Assembly: GCA_029931535.1 (NCBI GenBank)
Contig: JAQPZY010001579.1
Location: forward strand, 3,772,501 to 3,836,500
Direction: 5' to 3'
Source: Margaritifera margaritifera
Taxonomy: Eukaryota; Mollusca; Bivalvia; Unionida; Margaritiferidae
Length of the DNA stretch: 64,000 bases
This document shows positions 38,963 to 51,220 of the stretch, in pieces. Made by a program: the position numbers and the translations under genes. The notes below the pieces were generated by a model that was not told where the DNA came from, did not search any database, and saw only the letters and a program-made list of their open reading frames with translations. Within the stretch, counting starts at the first letter, position 1. Each line of letters opens with the position of its first letter.

Positions 38963-39656
38963 TCCAACTGCATTTCATCAAAATACCTTATGACTAATAA
39001 CCAACTGCACTTCATCAAAATACCTTATGACTAAAAACCAACTGCACTTCATCAAAATACCTTATGACAAATATCTAACTGCACTTCATCAAAATACCTT
39101 ATGACTAATAACCAACTGCACTTCATCAAAATACCTTATGACTAATATCCAACTGCACTTCATCAAAATACCTTATGACTAATAACTTTTACATCTTACT
39201 ACAACTGCACTTCATCAAAATACCTTATGACTAATATCCAACTGCACTTCATTAAAATACCTTATGACTAATATCCAACTGCACTTCATTAAAATACCTT
39301 ATGACTAATAACCAACTGCACTTCATCAAATTACCTTATGACTAATAACCAACTGCACTTCATCAAAATACCTTATGACTAATATCCAACTGCACTTCAT
39401 CAAATACCTTATGAATAATATCCAACTGCACTTCATCAAAATAGCTTATGACTAATATCTAACTGCACTTCATCAAAATACCTTATGACTAATATCCAAC
39501 TGCAATTCATTAAAATACCTTATGACTAATAACTTTTACATCTTACTACAACTGCACTTAATCAAAATACCTTATGACTAATAACTTTTACATCTTACTA
39601 CAACTGCACTTCATCAAAATACCTTATGACTAATAACTTTTACATCTTACTACAAT
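38963..39656 (+). repeat. 37-bp minisatellite with 53-bp variants
   Basis: The unit is CCAACTGCACTTCATCAAAA then TACCTTATGACTAATAA, period 37, about 17 copies. Four units are extended by CTTTTACATCTTACTA. The last three extended units are adjacent, so the variant has been amplified locally. Confidence 0.95.
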
Positions 39657-39659
39657 CAA

Positions 39660-40375
39660 GTGAGGGAAAGTGTCATTGTAAGTGTCATTTTATTGACAAC
39701 AATATGATGTAATTAGAGAACGTTAAAATGTTTTTGACATCCGCTGTCATATATTGTGAAAGGCATGGTCGTTTAAATCAATTGAATTAGACGTGATAAG
39801 TAGGATGATAATGTATCCGCTGAGATGTGGCTCTCACTGCAGTATTTAAGGAATTGTATAATCGCTGTCTGACTTAATGTTCATATCAATACAATTTCCT
39901 TACAATATGATTCCTATCGGGAAAAAACATTTTTTGAAATACTATTACTACTAACACTACTACTACTACTACTAATAATAATAACACAACAACAAAAGCA
40001 GTAGTAGTAGTTGAAACGATATTTTGGCACATACATAAACTAAGATTTTGTTCAGTCCACTTAAAATTATGTGTTCACGGTCGTCATTCTACTAACCTGA
40101 TTTTCTTTTCTTTGTTGAGTATAACAAATAGTATTGTGTACAAATTATTGGTATATGCCATGGTAATTTGATAGCTCGTATATTGTAACTAAATGAACAG
40201 TGAGGTGTTCACATGAACTGAAATCAAGTTGGTTACTTATTCCTTATTCCTCATTCCCGAATCAAAATTTGTACACATAGTTTGTTACGTATTCAGTATT
40301 CCCGATTCAATAAAGAATAGGTTACTACTTACTTATTGCCGATTAAAAAAGTGCTACAAATTTGAACACTCTTCA
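39660..40375. other. No gene; short ACT/AAT trinucleotide runs
   Basis: Trinucleotide runs at about 39945-39985 and 40000-40010. Otherwise nothing recognised. Confidence 0.5.
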
Positions 40376-40379
40376 GGCA

Positions 40380-41110
40380 TTCATAGCTAGTGGTCGACGT
40401 CGACCCCTATAATATGTTGAGTCGAAACAATGAGTCTACCTCAATCAGAGAAATACCAGTATTCTTACTGGCACCATCTATATAAATCTGAATAAAAAGA
40501 GATGTCCGACTATTTGAAAATTTTCAATGACGTGAACCCTTCCTTTAAGTATTTTCATCTGAACCCCTCTTTGACAATTTCTAGTTAAGGATCTGCTCCG
40601 ACAGAAGGAAATGTTACGAAACTATTCGTCGAGCCGATTGCGAGATATAGCTATATAAATATACCTCTTAATTCCACATATGGAACATCTCCTCCTTAAT
40701 GATTGTGCCATGGAGACATCTTTGAGATTGTATCTCTAGTGGTATTTTAGACCCACAAAACAAGTCAAAACAAGTATTGACGAAATTCGTAGAGATTAAT
40801 CAGAGAAATTGGTGGGTCCTAATAGGTGCCGGCTATGCAAAGAAGATGCATCGTGAACCGATAATATCAAGAATGTGCAGCAATTGAACCCTTACTTAGA
40901 TGGGATCTGCTCCAACAGTAGGAAAAGTTTAGAGAGAATTCATTGAGCCGATTTCGAGAAATAAGAGGCTAAATACCTGGAAGCTTTAACAAAGCAAGTA
41001 CGGGGATAAAATCTTAAGTCCACGATTGGACCCAAACAGCCCATCCTTACATCATTTTGATCCTCCTTTGAGAGTTTATATCTTGGGATATGTTAGACCC
41101 CCAAAAGGTC
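40380..41110 (+). repeat. Diverged duplication of about 325 bp
   Basis: GGATCTGCTCCGACAGAAGG (40588) is repeated as GGATCTGCTCCAACAGTAGG (40915), followed in both by a GAGCCGATT-GCGAGA-ATA motif (40631 and 40950). The copies are strongly diverged. Confidence 0.6.
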
Positions 41111-41114
41111 AGTG

Positions 41115-41116
<2 letters not shown>

Positions 41117-41164
<48 letters not shown>
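41117..41164. repeat. (GATA)n microsatellite
   Basis: About 12 perfect GATA units. Confidence 0.95.
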
Positions 41165-41169
41165 TCACT

Positions 41170-44100
41170 CTTTTAAAACGTCTAAAACCTCGTCAGTTGG
41201 AACATCAACACAGGAAGAACGCATCCCAGGTCAAACAGGCTGCCTTCATGAGGGCGCTTCGGGCTTATTCTATTAGGGCTCATCAAAAGAATTATATGAT
41301 TTCGTACGCGGATGGTGAGAATGTTCCGTCAAACAAGCACATATACATAAAATTCCTTCTTGGGAAGATATATTTTTTATGTATGTAGCCCAATTTTACC
41401 TAGACAAGATAACAAAAGTTCAGATTTTGAGACAATTTTCCACAAGTTGCCCTGTCATGCTGATGGTTCAAAGAAGGAATTGTCACACACATCCTCGTGG
41501 GGTGTTAATATTAGAATCTCAAATAAGCCAGGACACCGTATTTCCTCGACAAATGTTTACATAGACTTGCTATGGCACTTACAGCAGTATGTGTGTTAAA
41601 CCTGCAAGCTTTCTTTCTAATAAGCAAGCTTGACCGCTAAAACCCATTTAACTTAATCTTATACGGCGCCTCACGGAGTCACTTGTCTGCAACTTACCTA
41701 GCCGGAACAGGCCAGGATTTCACCAGTAGAACTAAATTAATGACTTAAATTTAATTTCAGAATCCAGCGATTTTATTACCTGCAATTTAGGTCTACCTTT
41801 AAATCTAGACTGTAATTAGAGTTAGGCAGAGACCTAAGAATTTAAATGGATTTGCGGCCAGTCCAGCGTGTACGTTACCCTATCATAAGAAGAAAGTATG
41901 GTACTCGTGTCAAAAAACAGGAATTAAATTTATCAAACACCAAGTAGTAAGCCACACAATATCGCATCCACACACAAGCAGCATGGAAATATCAAAAGAC
42001 AGGAGTAAAGACCTGAATGAAAAGTCCGGAGCGAGGCAGTCGATAAGGAAGCCAAATGTGCTTTTTTCCCGACGAAACTGAAGATGGTGTACCCAACCCA
42101 GCTAGATTTTACAAACGTCTCTAAAACTGCCTTGATAACTTAGTTTAGCTTTACTAATATTTAATATATTTTAACCATACACGGAAACGCTGTGCTGTCG
42201 ATGGATTCTCATAACAGGTGGGCACTATCGCGTAAATTCGCGGCACTTTCACACCAGTGAACGGACGTTGGAATAACTAATCTGGAAATTTATAGAAATT
42301 ATTTAAAACAATGCAATTAGTGTCCAGAAAGAATAAAAAATAGTTTATAAAAAGTAAGAGGAATAACTGTGATAGTGTATGACCGGAAGTCAGCTGAGAG
42401 GTCAAATTACATGCATCCCTGCAGGTGTTAGACATGTGACAACATGCGGCAGTTTTAATATTACACGAGTACTGTGAGGGTCCATTGGGAACATGGTGTT
42501 TCTGTGTACGGAGGAAAAAACGCGTTTCCATTATAAAGCTTAATCAGAAAGAACTGTTTTAATAAGAAAAGGAGGTGATTGTTTTAAGACTTTCTTAGAA
42601 GGAACTATGATACAATTTTTGAACGCTAACCTGGACGTATTATAGTTCTGCGGAACAAATGACGCAAATATTACGTTTTCCATAATTATTAGTTATTTAG
42701 TAGAAAGATTCCTATTACATAAGATAACTCTTTCCACAAGATAAGACGAGGTAAACTGAACAAAATTATTGAAAAGTATTTTACTATAAAATTCATTCCC
42801 TGCATTTATATAGAACCGAAGTAAAGATTAATATACGCCGAGTACCGTGTCCTAGTGAATGATACAGTGATACAAAATGGTTTTTCCATATCTCGACGCC
42901 TTTTTGATAATTAGAAAGTACGTTTTTTTTCTCGATTGTTTGTATTGACCAGACAAATACTTTCAGTGTTTTAGATAATGCTCTGTTCCTTCTGATGATT
43001 AATATACGTCTCTTTAGAATTGTTTCGCCACTCTCGAGACAATTGCTTGGAGTTGAATTGAAAAGCTGTCACGTCAATATTATTCAAAACGGCGGGCACA
43101 GTAAAATATCACCTGAGCTCCAAATCTACAAAAGTATTAATATGTCAGCCTTTCAGCAATTCTTCTTTCAGAAATTTCACTACTTTAATTAATTGCCCAA
43201 AAAAATAAATATGTTTAAGTTCACTTTGGAACACTGTTGATATTTTCATGCAGAATATGATGCAAGGACCGCACTTATTCAATAAATATGTTTATTTGGA
43301 TTATTTATATAAATATACAAAGGAAATGATGAATTTTAGAAGACTGATTGCATTTGATATGCCTGTGACAACGGTAGGCCAAAGGTAATTAGTTCCTCTT
43401 TAAGGATATCAGTCGCTAATGAATATTTTGAACATCGTGTCTAATATACTTCTGATCTATATATTCTAGTCACAATAAACCTGAGAGTTAAAACCTTTAA
43501 CATCAAAGTTTACCAATGAGGAAGACAATTGTCTATATTTCTTAACTAAATTGTAGAATAAAGTCTTCTGGCTTTAAAAGTACATATGTTTTTCATCTCA
43601 TCCTATGTTTCTAAGTCCACATTGACACTTTAATCAAATAAAACCAAACATTACGATATTCTTTACATTTTTGAAAGCTCACGGCAGTTATGTTTGGCAA
43701 ATATTCTTTAATTTAGCATAGGTCTGAAGAGAATAAAAGTCATGACCGATTTTTGCACAATATTTCGCCATCTTTGAATCTGAAGTGTTTAAACAACATT
43801 CTTCCTGACATATAAATTTTACCTCTGTTGACCTTTAGGGTGTGAAAAATTGGCATACATCGTTTTCATTATAAAACGTAATCTACAATAGTAAACGCTC
43901 ACAGAGCGTCAAGCATTTTGTTGCACTTATTTTTTGAAAAATATTTTTCTAAGTCTTGGTTTGGTTTTCCATTGTATAGCGATCAAAGCAGAATTGGGCC
44001 GGGTAATCCAGGATAAACGGATGTTATGTCTCATTCATAACTCTCGTTTCGGGTAATGGAATAGCTTGTATGTGTATGTAGAATAAATCTTCCGATATTA

Positions 44101-47100
44101 GAACCAAAGAACTATTTCTAGATTTCAAGCGATTATATTTTCATTGAGAGAGACTCTACGCATTGTTATGTAGAAACTGTCATTTTTTTTACAAGCATTC
44201 CTTGGCAGACAAGTGCCATATACGTATTTCCTTCTATCAAATAATGGCAGTACTATTTATTGACAGGAATATGGTTGATAGAGACCACGATCTAATTCGC
44301 TGCCAGCACATGTTGCATTGAAGTTATTTGGATTAGACGTGGTAAGTCGAATGAAGTTTCATTATCATCAAAATAATTTTAAAAGTATAATTAGAAAGTT
44401 ATTCCTAGTCACGGGCCGTACAGTAACAACCAACATACAAGGGTTTTGTAGAGATTGAACTTGAGAAAAATACGTCAGAAGCGAAACCTTATTGGGAGTA
44501 TTGCCTTTTTGTTTTTGCAATCATACTCGTATTTTGAAAAGACGTCATATTCTGGCAATATTGTGGTTTGCGACCTAGCTGGATATAGTAGAAGGGGTGA
44601 AAAATAACATTGCACACATAGAAATGTTTTTGTTCTGGACAAAATAGTTGAAGAATTTCTCAAATTGGAGGAAATGTATTTGATTTTCATCACAAAACAA
44701 GACTCTTCTTAATATCAATTCAAAATATTATGACTGTTTTTTTATCTTCTATTCCAGCTAAATGTTCAGTAAACACTACTTTGATGCCTAATTGGGTATG
44801 ATATAGTTCTTTACTGCTTTTCTACTTGATGGTAATATAAGAAGAGAAACAATTTTCTTTGCTGATCAAATTACTGTCTTAAATAAATATTTTATTGAGT
44901 AACATATTCTATTAAATATAAAAGAATTCAAGCTGGTGATTTTAGCTTTTCTTGTCAGGACTTTAATTGTTTCCTAGTCACATTGTATCTGTTCTCACAA
45001 TCAGTGCAATCGCAATGAATTTTCGAATGCAATATTATAAGACCTTATCAAGCAAGTGAAATGGGTTATTTCTCATTCGTAAAAAAGTGACTTTCTGTGC
45101 AAATGACTTTCAAATGAAAATTCCGCGTGCCGGTGAAAAATAACGGTTTATAAACGTTGCAAAAGGGTAGTATATTGTTACGTTACTATACCTCATTCTG
45201 GTCAGTGGAAATGATATACGTTCAGGATACTTATGCAGATTTCGGTATAAGTAACATGAGTGATCAAGTATGAGTTGAGCGTACAGATAAGACGCAGGCA
45301 TGTCACGTATGTTATGTCCCGTTATATCCGCGTATTCCCGCTAAGACTGCACTCAATCTGCAACTTTGTCTTTTGATATGTACGCAACTTTTCGTTTCAA
45401 TATATGACAGAGTGAGGAGATAGTGGAACATGCGGAAATAACGGGACATAAGCACGTACCACAACTCACTTATGGAGAAATGGTCCATCTTGCGATACAA
45501 CGAGCTACACATTCTAAACTGAAATCATGTTATAAGTTTCTGTGTTACAACTTTTAGAAAAGTATGAATTTCATGGCTTTAACATTTAATGTTATGTTGC
45601 GTTTAGGAATGATTTCAGTTGACATAAAGACAGAGTGAGCATATATTGATACCCTAATTTTGAATGCAAGAACCTGATATTGTTGGAAGCTTGCTGATGG
45701 CGTGAGACGATAGATTGGCATGCTTTTAACTGACAGCAAAAAGCTTCTATTGAACCTGAAGTATCGATGGAGCACTTAATGGGAAAAGAAATTTTCGAGG
45801 CAAGTAAATGTACAAAGATGACTCGCGAAGTGGAACTTTTTTGTGATTTCATGTTACTGGTTGGTTTTGTTAAAATTAGGATAAGTCTGACTCTTGTTTC
45901 TCCCTCTTGTAGGACAATAAGTTTATCTAACCTCACCATTATTACCCATATCGCTGACATTATCAATCCTTAAAAATAAACACGGGCGAATGACAGTAGA
46001 TTCCACTACTATATATTAGTGGTTTGCATGTTATTCCTGATAATAGGTTCTTCTATTCCACAGGTCCTCTGAAAATATGAATTCTGTTGTTCTATTTTGA
46101 AGTTCAGTTAAAGCATGGTTAGATTGTAACACGGGTGGTAAAATGCTGGATTAAAATTTGCGATCTAATGTATCAGAAAAATCATGTATAAAGATAAATA
46201 TATACCTGAAACCCATAATGTCACGGAACTGTAACTTTACTCATTTATTGTCCCGATTTACTATAGCAGTGCAAGTTATCAGCATTATGGTTTGTTCCAT
46301 GTGCGGGTATATTTTTATATTTTGGATGATTCGAGATATTTCCTTGATTTCCATTATGTCAGTCAGATCTTTCATAGTACATTGCTGTCCGATTTAATAG
46401 TGTCTACGTTCAGTTTACAGTCGTTTATTATCTAAATTTACAAGCAGGTATGAATTATGAATAGTTTATATAGTAAATGACGAGAAGGATTACAGCTTCT
46501 TGTAATCTCGTGTAATTTATTCGTGTTAACTTGGTTATCACATGATCCAATACAGTCGTTTCTAATGTAGATCATATTTTAACGTTTAAGCTAGGTCTAT
46601 AATTGTGCAAGCATGCATCACATGTATGGTGGTGTTTTAACCATAATACCCTAAAATATTCTAACCTATGTATTACACGGTTCAGTGGTATATCAACTGA
46701 TTCCGGAGTTCTTGACCAAGAAATAGTGGTTGTATAACCGGAAACTGATAGCTGTCTGTGTGCAAACCATGTTCGACCCAGGTCAGCGTCATATGGGCTG
46801 ATGGTTTAACGTTTTGCTGACATGCTCCTCTGTATGGGGCTGAGATTCCGTCGGATATTTTCGATACACGGGAAGGAATGTAGTATTTGGATTCATTCCT
46901 TTTTTTTCGGCCCATTAATGTGCAATAAGACATTTTCATGTTTTCTTGTGTGAATATCGTAATTTCAAATTGTCATATCTGTTATGTGAACAGTACAATT
47001 GCATTATGTTGCGTCGGTTATATGAACAGAACAATTTAATATATGTTATGTGAACAGAGCAAGTTTGTGCTTGTTATGTGTGCAACTTAATTTCCTATTG

Positions 47101-47750
47101 TTGAACAGGATATATTCAACAATCACACATGGAAAATATCCCAATAATTAATCTGACATTCTTGCGTATCATTTAAACAATAATATCGAATGCGTGCGTA
47201 GGTAATTAGTAGATCATGTTTGACTTGCTTAAATGAAGTGCCAGGTCAAAATTTGATGCAGCTAAATCTCGTTGTGTAGCTAGATGTCAGAAACTGCTTA
47301 TGTCTACTTTTTGTTTTATTTTTCGCATGTAAATAAGTAAGTTATTTTGTTAACAGGTCTTCGTATCTTTTGCTAATCCAGTCCCCGCTCAGTCTATCAA
47401 TATGTCACAGAGAACGTTTCATTCCGTACGCAAAAACATTATGCTAAAACTAAAAAGAACCCATTAACTGAAAAAGGATGATGTCGTTCTTGTTGAACTT
47501 TTGTGTCGTACATTTCCAAGAAATCAAAATATTTTGTCAGAAAAAAACTTTTTATAGCTCATGTATGACCGAGAGTATCCTGTAACTTTAAACAAATAAG
47601 CTATCAATTAGTTTTGTAAGAGCGAGCGAGCAAAGAAACGTCATTTATAAATGCAGTACAAAATTATCGCAACCAGAATGCTCGAATTAAACAAAGAACA
47701 TTTTTGATTTTTCGACTTTGGCTCATGAAGAGATAACAAATAGAGTTACT
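41170..47750. other. Long gene-poor stretch
   Basis: About 6.6 kb with only short open frames and none with a recognisable motif. A 63-codon frame at 41197-41388 (HRKNASQVKQAAFMRALRAY) and an 85-codon minus frame at 46682-46939 are the least random-looking, but neither matches a known family. No tandem array or LTR was recognised. Confidence 0.45.
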
Positions 47751-47884
47751 TTCTCTGAGTAGTGTGTTGAGGGTCCTGGGGGTCATATCATAATTATATA
47801 GGCGTCTATATACGTACATTGATGAGGCAATAAGGGATTTATATCATAATATATTGGCGCTAGAGGTTTAACAGGGGAATGGGT

Positions 47885-48005
47885 TTTTAGGGTGAAAAGA
47901 GTTTATAGGGTCAAAATAGTTTATAGGATCAAAAGAGTTTATAGGATCAAAAGAGTTTATAGGGTCAAAAGGGTTTATAGGGTCAAAAGGGTTTATAGGG
48001 TCAAG
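47885..48005 (+). repeat. 18-bp minisatellite inside the left TIR
   Basis: About seven units of GTTTATAGGGTCAAAAGG with small variations. Fewer, inverted copies lie in the right TIR (near 63297-63345 and 63530-63555). Open frames here (KRVYRV repeats) are translations of the minisatellite. Confidence 0.9.
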
Positions 48006-48136
48006 CGGGAATGTTTGGTTATACATACACATGCACATACACATACACATATACAACAAACAAACATACATACAAACTTACAAACACAAGTTTTTGGCAG
48101 TCATTGAGTAGTATCTATTTTCTAAGAGATTTGGGT

Positions 48137-48152
48137 GGCCCTAAAAAGAGCC
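48137..48152 (-). terminator. Histone-type 3' stem-loop, left TIR inner edge
   Basis: On the minus strand GGCTCTTTTTAGGGCC forms a six-pair stem (one G-U) with a UUUU loop and is followed by ACCCAA. That is the form of replication-dependent histone mRNA 3' ends (GG-YYYU-loop-ARRR-CC then ACCCA). A purine-rich stretch (GAAAATAGA) follows about 13 bases later, where the U7 binding element of histone pre-mRNA would lie. It starts 4 bases after the TAA of the minus-strand frame at 48157. Confidence 0.6.
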
Positions 48153-48156
48153 ATTT

Positions 48157-48420
48157 TTAATTCTCTATTTCTTTCTCCCTGATAACCATTTCTTCCACAA
48201 TATCTTCAAGGAGACTATTAGATTTAACTTAGGTTCTTCCTTCTTCTCATTAGAGATCCAATCTGGATGGCCTAATCTTCAAAATTTTTCTGGACCTGTA
48301 TCCAGTGGGCATTGCGGCGTTGAAAGTCCCTTTCTTTCTTCTGGTGCTCTTTTCTCTCCTCTACCCAGGTGGCCCTAATTTTCACCACTTCCTACTAGTT
48401 ATGCATTTTGAATTTTGCGT
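48157..48420 (-). pseudogene. Polinton gene fragment, charged/coiled-coil protein
   Basis: Minus-strand coding remnant. It reads EVVKIRATWVEERKEHQKKE and continues as a basic, helix-forming stretch; after a stop and frameshift it ends SNSLLEDIVEEMVIREKEIE-N and TAA at 48157-48159. The high charge and consistent heptad spacing argue that it is real coding sequence. No family is recognised. The upstream (N-terminal) part is lost at the junction with unlike DNA near 48.42 kb. Its stop lies immediately before a histone-type stem-loop. Confidence 0.5.
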
Positions 48421-51220
48421 ACATAGTGTACTTCTGATTTTCCGAAAATAATAAAATTAGTTAAATCTTGGGTAAGAGTAACCAGTTACTAATTTAGTGA
48501 TCGTAATTGGGTAACAATGTAATGATTATTTTGAACGGTGGTCGAATGGGTAAAAAAATTTCATATCAGTAAATTACAACAAAGTTATAATCGAAATAGG
48601 TTTTCAAGCCAAAGTAAAACCTTAAGGCATGTAGTAATTCATTTTTCCTTCGGCGAATTTTGTTCTCTGGTTGGACGGTCCTCTTGCACACCCTATTTCG
48701 CCGTTCTCATCTCGTGGTATTTCGTATACGGGAACTGGCGCAGGTTGTGGATCTCCGTCAGGTTTTTTGCTACCTCCACCAGACTGGCCACCGAGTGTTT
48801 GGTATAGCCCTCAGTGTAATATGAATGTTCCTATTCCTACTTTTGATGGTCCTGCTATTTGGCTACTGTGCACCTTAGCCCACCTTGCCTTCGTGGTAGC
48901 CGGGGTTGAGATTGTTACTTTATGTTCTGTTTTTTTTTTTTGCGTGTACTTTATTTGTTGTTTGGTGTACCTTCCCTACCTTCCTTGCTAATTCAACATA
49001 TGCAACAGGTCTAATGTTCCATATTTTACCATCCTCATTTGGGGTATTTATTGGTGTAATGGAGGCATATGAGTCTGGTGTAAGGTTCCCTTTTTTTGGT
49101 GAGGTGGGAGTTTCCGGGATAAAGATAATTTCTTCCCCCCCCCCCCTTCCACTCTGGTTACTGCTGTAACTGCTATTTGTACATTAGGAACATGTTAACC
49201 AGAGGGGAGGTAATCCATGGGTACTGTATCATTTTGATCTACAAAGCTCCCGGACTCTTAGTCATAATCCCACCCTCTAATTTTGACTTCTGGATCAGGG
49301 GTGTAGAGCTTATTGGGGTCTAATATTGGTGACGTTACTGTCTACGTTTTGTCCATGGTTTGGCTCTCTTCATTAGAAGAATTGAGGAAATCAGTTTCTG
49401 AAATGTCCTTATCTGGGTAGAGTAGGGAAATACTGAAGATCAATTTGCTTTCTACCACCTTTACATTTGCATTTGTCCCTACTACAATTGTTTATACGTG
49501 CATGGGAGTGGTTAATGTTATGACCCTGGATCTATTTTGTTTGTTTCTTTATTATTGTCCTTTTCCCCATTTTAATATTATTTATTTTGTTCCCCTAAAA
49601 TTCCGTGTTCAGTAGGAGCAGGTACTAGTTTATGTTATAAGTTTAACAAAGGAATTAAATGTTTAGTGTGAATTAAACAACGCTTGCTTAAGGATAGATT
49701 ATTGAATCAATATGACTCGTTAAGTCTATAATTAATTAATTTTAATTTTAATATTAACCTGTCCAATAATTGGGATCTCAGCTAGTGTAAGGATTCCGCG
49801 CTGGTACACCTGCATTAACCAGTATCCAGTGCTCGAAGTGACAGAACATCTTGCAGTGATCTCCGAGAGCTAGAGATATGCAAGGATTCTGTCCAGGTAA
49901 ATGCTAGTATGACTCTCAGCATGTTTTCCAAGCCTGGCAGAAAATTTCACATTTCACTACGCCTAAGTTACAAGACAAGGCTTAACAATAACAATAACAA
50001 TAATGTTTTGGATACCGAAATTTCAAAATTTGCTAACCGTTGTTCAGGAACGATGTTTTAGTATTGTTATTTTGCTATTATAATAGAGATATTTGTTAAG
50101 ATAAACGGTAAAAAAAGAAGAAAATATCATATTTTATGCCACTAATTAGAGAGTTTTTAAACCGTAGGTTTATACCTAATTTTACTATTTTTACCTTATA
50201 TATTACTTGCAGATATTTAAGATGAGGTGGTGTGGTCCTAATGGCTTGCTGGCGTTAATGTATGGCTTGGCGGTTGGATGGCTGGCTGGATGTAGTAATG
50301 GTTGGATGACTGGATTGCTGACTGGAACTAGAACTGTTATGGTTGTGGTGGTGGTTAAATCTCAAAACCTGGTGGTCTACCGCTGCCTGCAGGTTGATTT
50401 TGACACGTAGCTGCTAAGGTGTAGGCTCTCTAAGCCCGGCTTTCGGTCCTTGGCGGTCATCGGGTTTAAGCGTGGAGAGTAAGAAAACTTCTACTTCTCC
50501 ACGACTTTGAGATGCGTCCTTCCCTCAAGGGCCACAAGTATCGAATGATGTTACCCGACTGCTTACTTACTTACTCAATTTGAATTATACTCGCGTGCTG
50601 CCATTAGGCCATGTGCGAGTGATTAAAGAGCGCACGGCGCCCTATTTAATTAATACACACCATTCCCTCTCTGCATGGTTTCCCCACTTTGAGTGTTCAT
50701 TAGAGGCGCAAAGTGGGAGGGTGTGTAAGTTATTCGTCAGATGAGTTGCCGGGCTGCAAACCCACCAGACGCATTACTGCATGCATAGCATGCTTCTTAC
50801 TAACATGTCTGGAGTGGAAGGCTGCGCGGACTCGGCAAGGGAGGCGCCAAACCGAACGAAAGTACTGAAACGCCACGAACGTACATGCCCAGTTAGATAA
50901 ATTGCGCTGTCCCTAAAACCAATTATGTGTTAACCACATGTTTAATTATGACAATTCTATGAGTTCCAAATTTCGTTTCTTATTTAATTCATTCAGGTAT
51001 TCATTTTGCGTACAAAGTCTACATAATTATTAAAAAAATAATACCAGTCCTTGAGTACAAGTTACTCATTTCCCATTCGTATCACGCACATTGCTTTTTA
51101 ATTCATAGTTCTATTTTAGACTGTGGTTCGAAATCAGTCAAATTTATGATTTAAAAAGTATAATCAAAAGGGGTTTTCGAAAAACCAAACAGAAAACCCT
51201 ATACAGTTAGGCAATTTTGA
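48421..51220. other. Unlike DNA inside the Polinton, possible retroelement remnant
   Basis: About 2.8 kb with no Polinton similarity. At 48671-48870 a plus-strand frame has a proline/glycine-rich stretch ending NVPIPTFDGPAIW. That recalls the start of a retroelement Gag (PTFDG-x-x-W) but is followed by no further Gag. TTTTGCGTACATAGTGTAC near 48413 and TTTTGCGTACAAAGTCTAC near 51003 may be diverged direct repeats at its ends. The stretch 50.2-50.95 kb is unusually rich in G+C and contains a TTAC run. Its identity is unresolved. Confidence 0.4.

Larger units (their letters stand above)
47758..48155 (+). repeat. Polinton left terminal inverted repeat
   Basis: Matches the reverse complement of the right end over its whole length. 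Examples: GGGGGTCATATCATAATTAT at 47780 against the complement of 63632-63651, and CATTGAGTAGTATCT at 48102 against the complement of ACTCAATCATTG. Similarity stops just inside the stem-loop at 48137-48152. It is shorter than the right TIR because the right one carries an internal duplication. Confidence 0.93.

Noticed and set aside
32171..39656. Regularly spaced repeat arrays that could suggest CRISPR (26-bp and 37-bp units)
   Set aside because: The units are head-to-tail with no unique spacers, and the genome is eukaryotic. They are minisatellites.
47868..48107. Repeat-rich frames on both strands at the Polinton left end
   Set aside because: Translations of the 18-bp minisatellite within the TIR.
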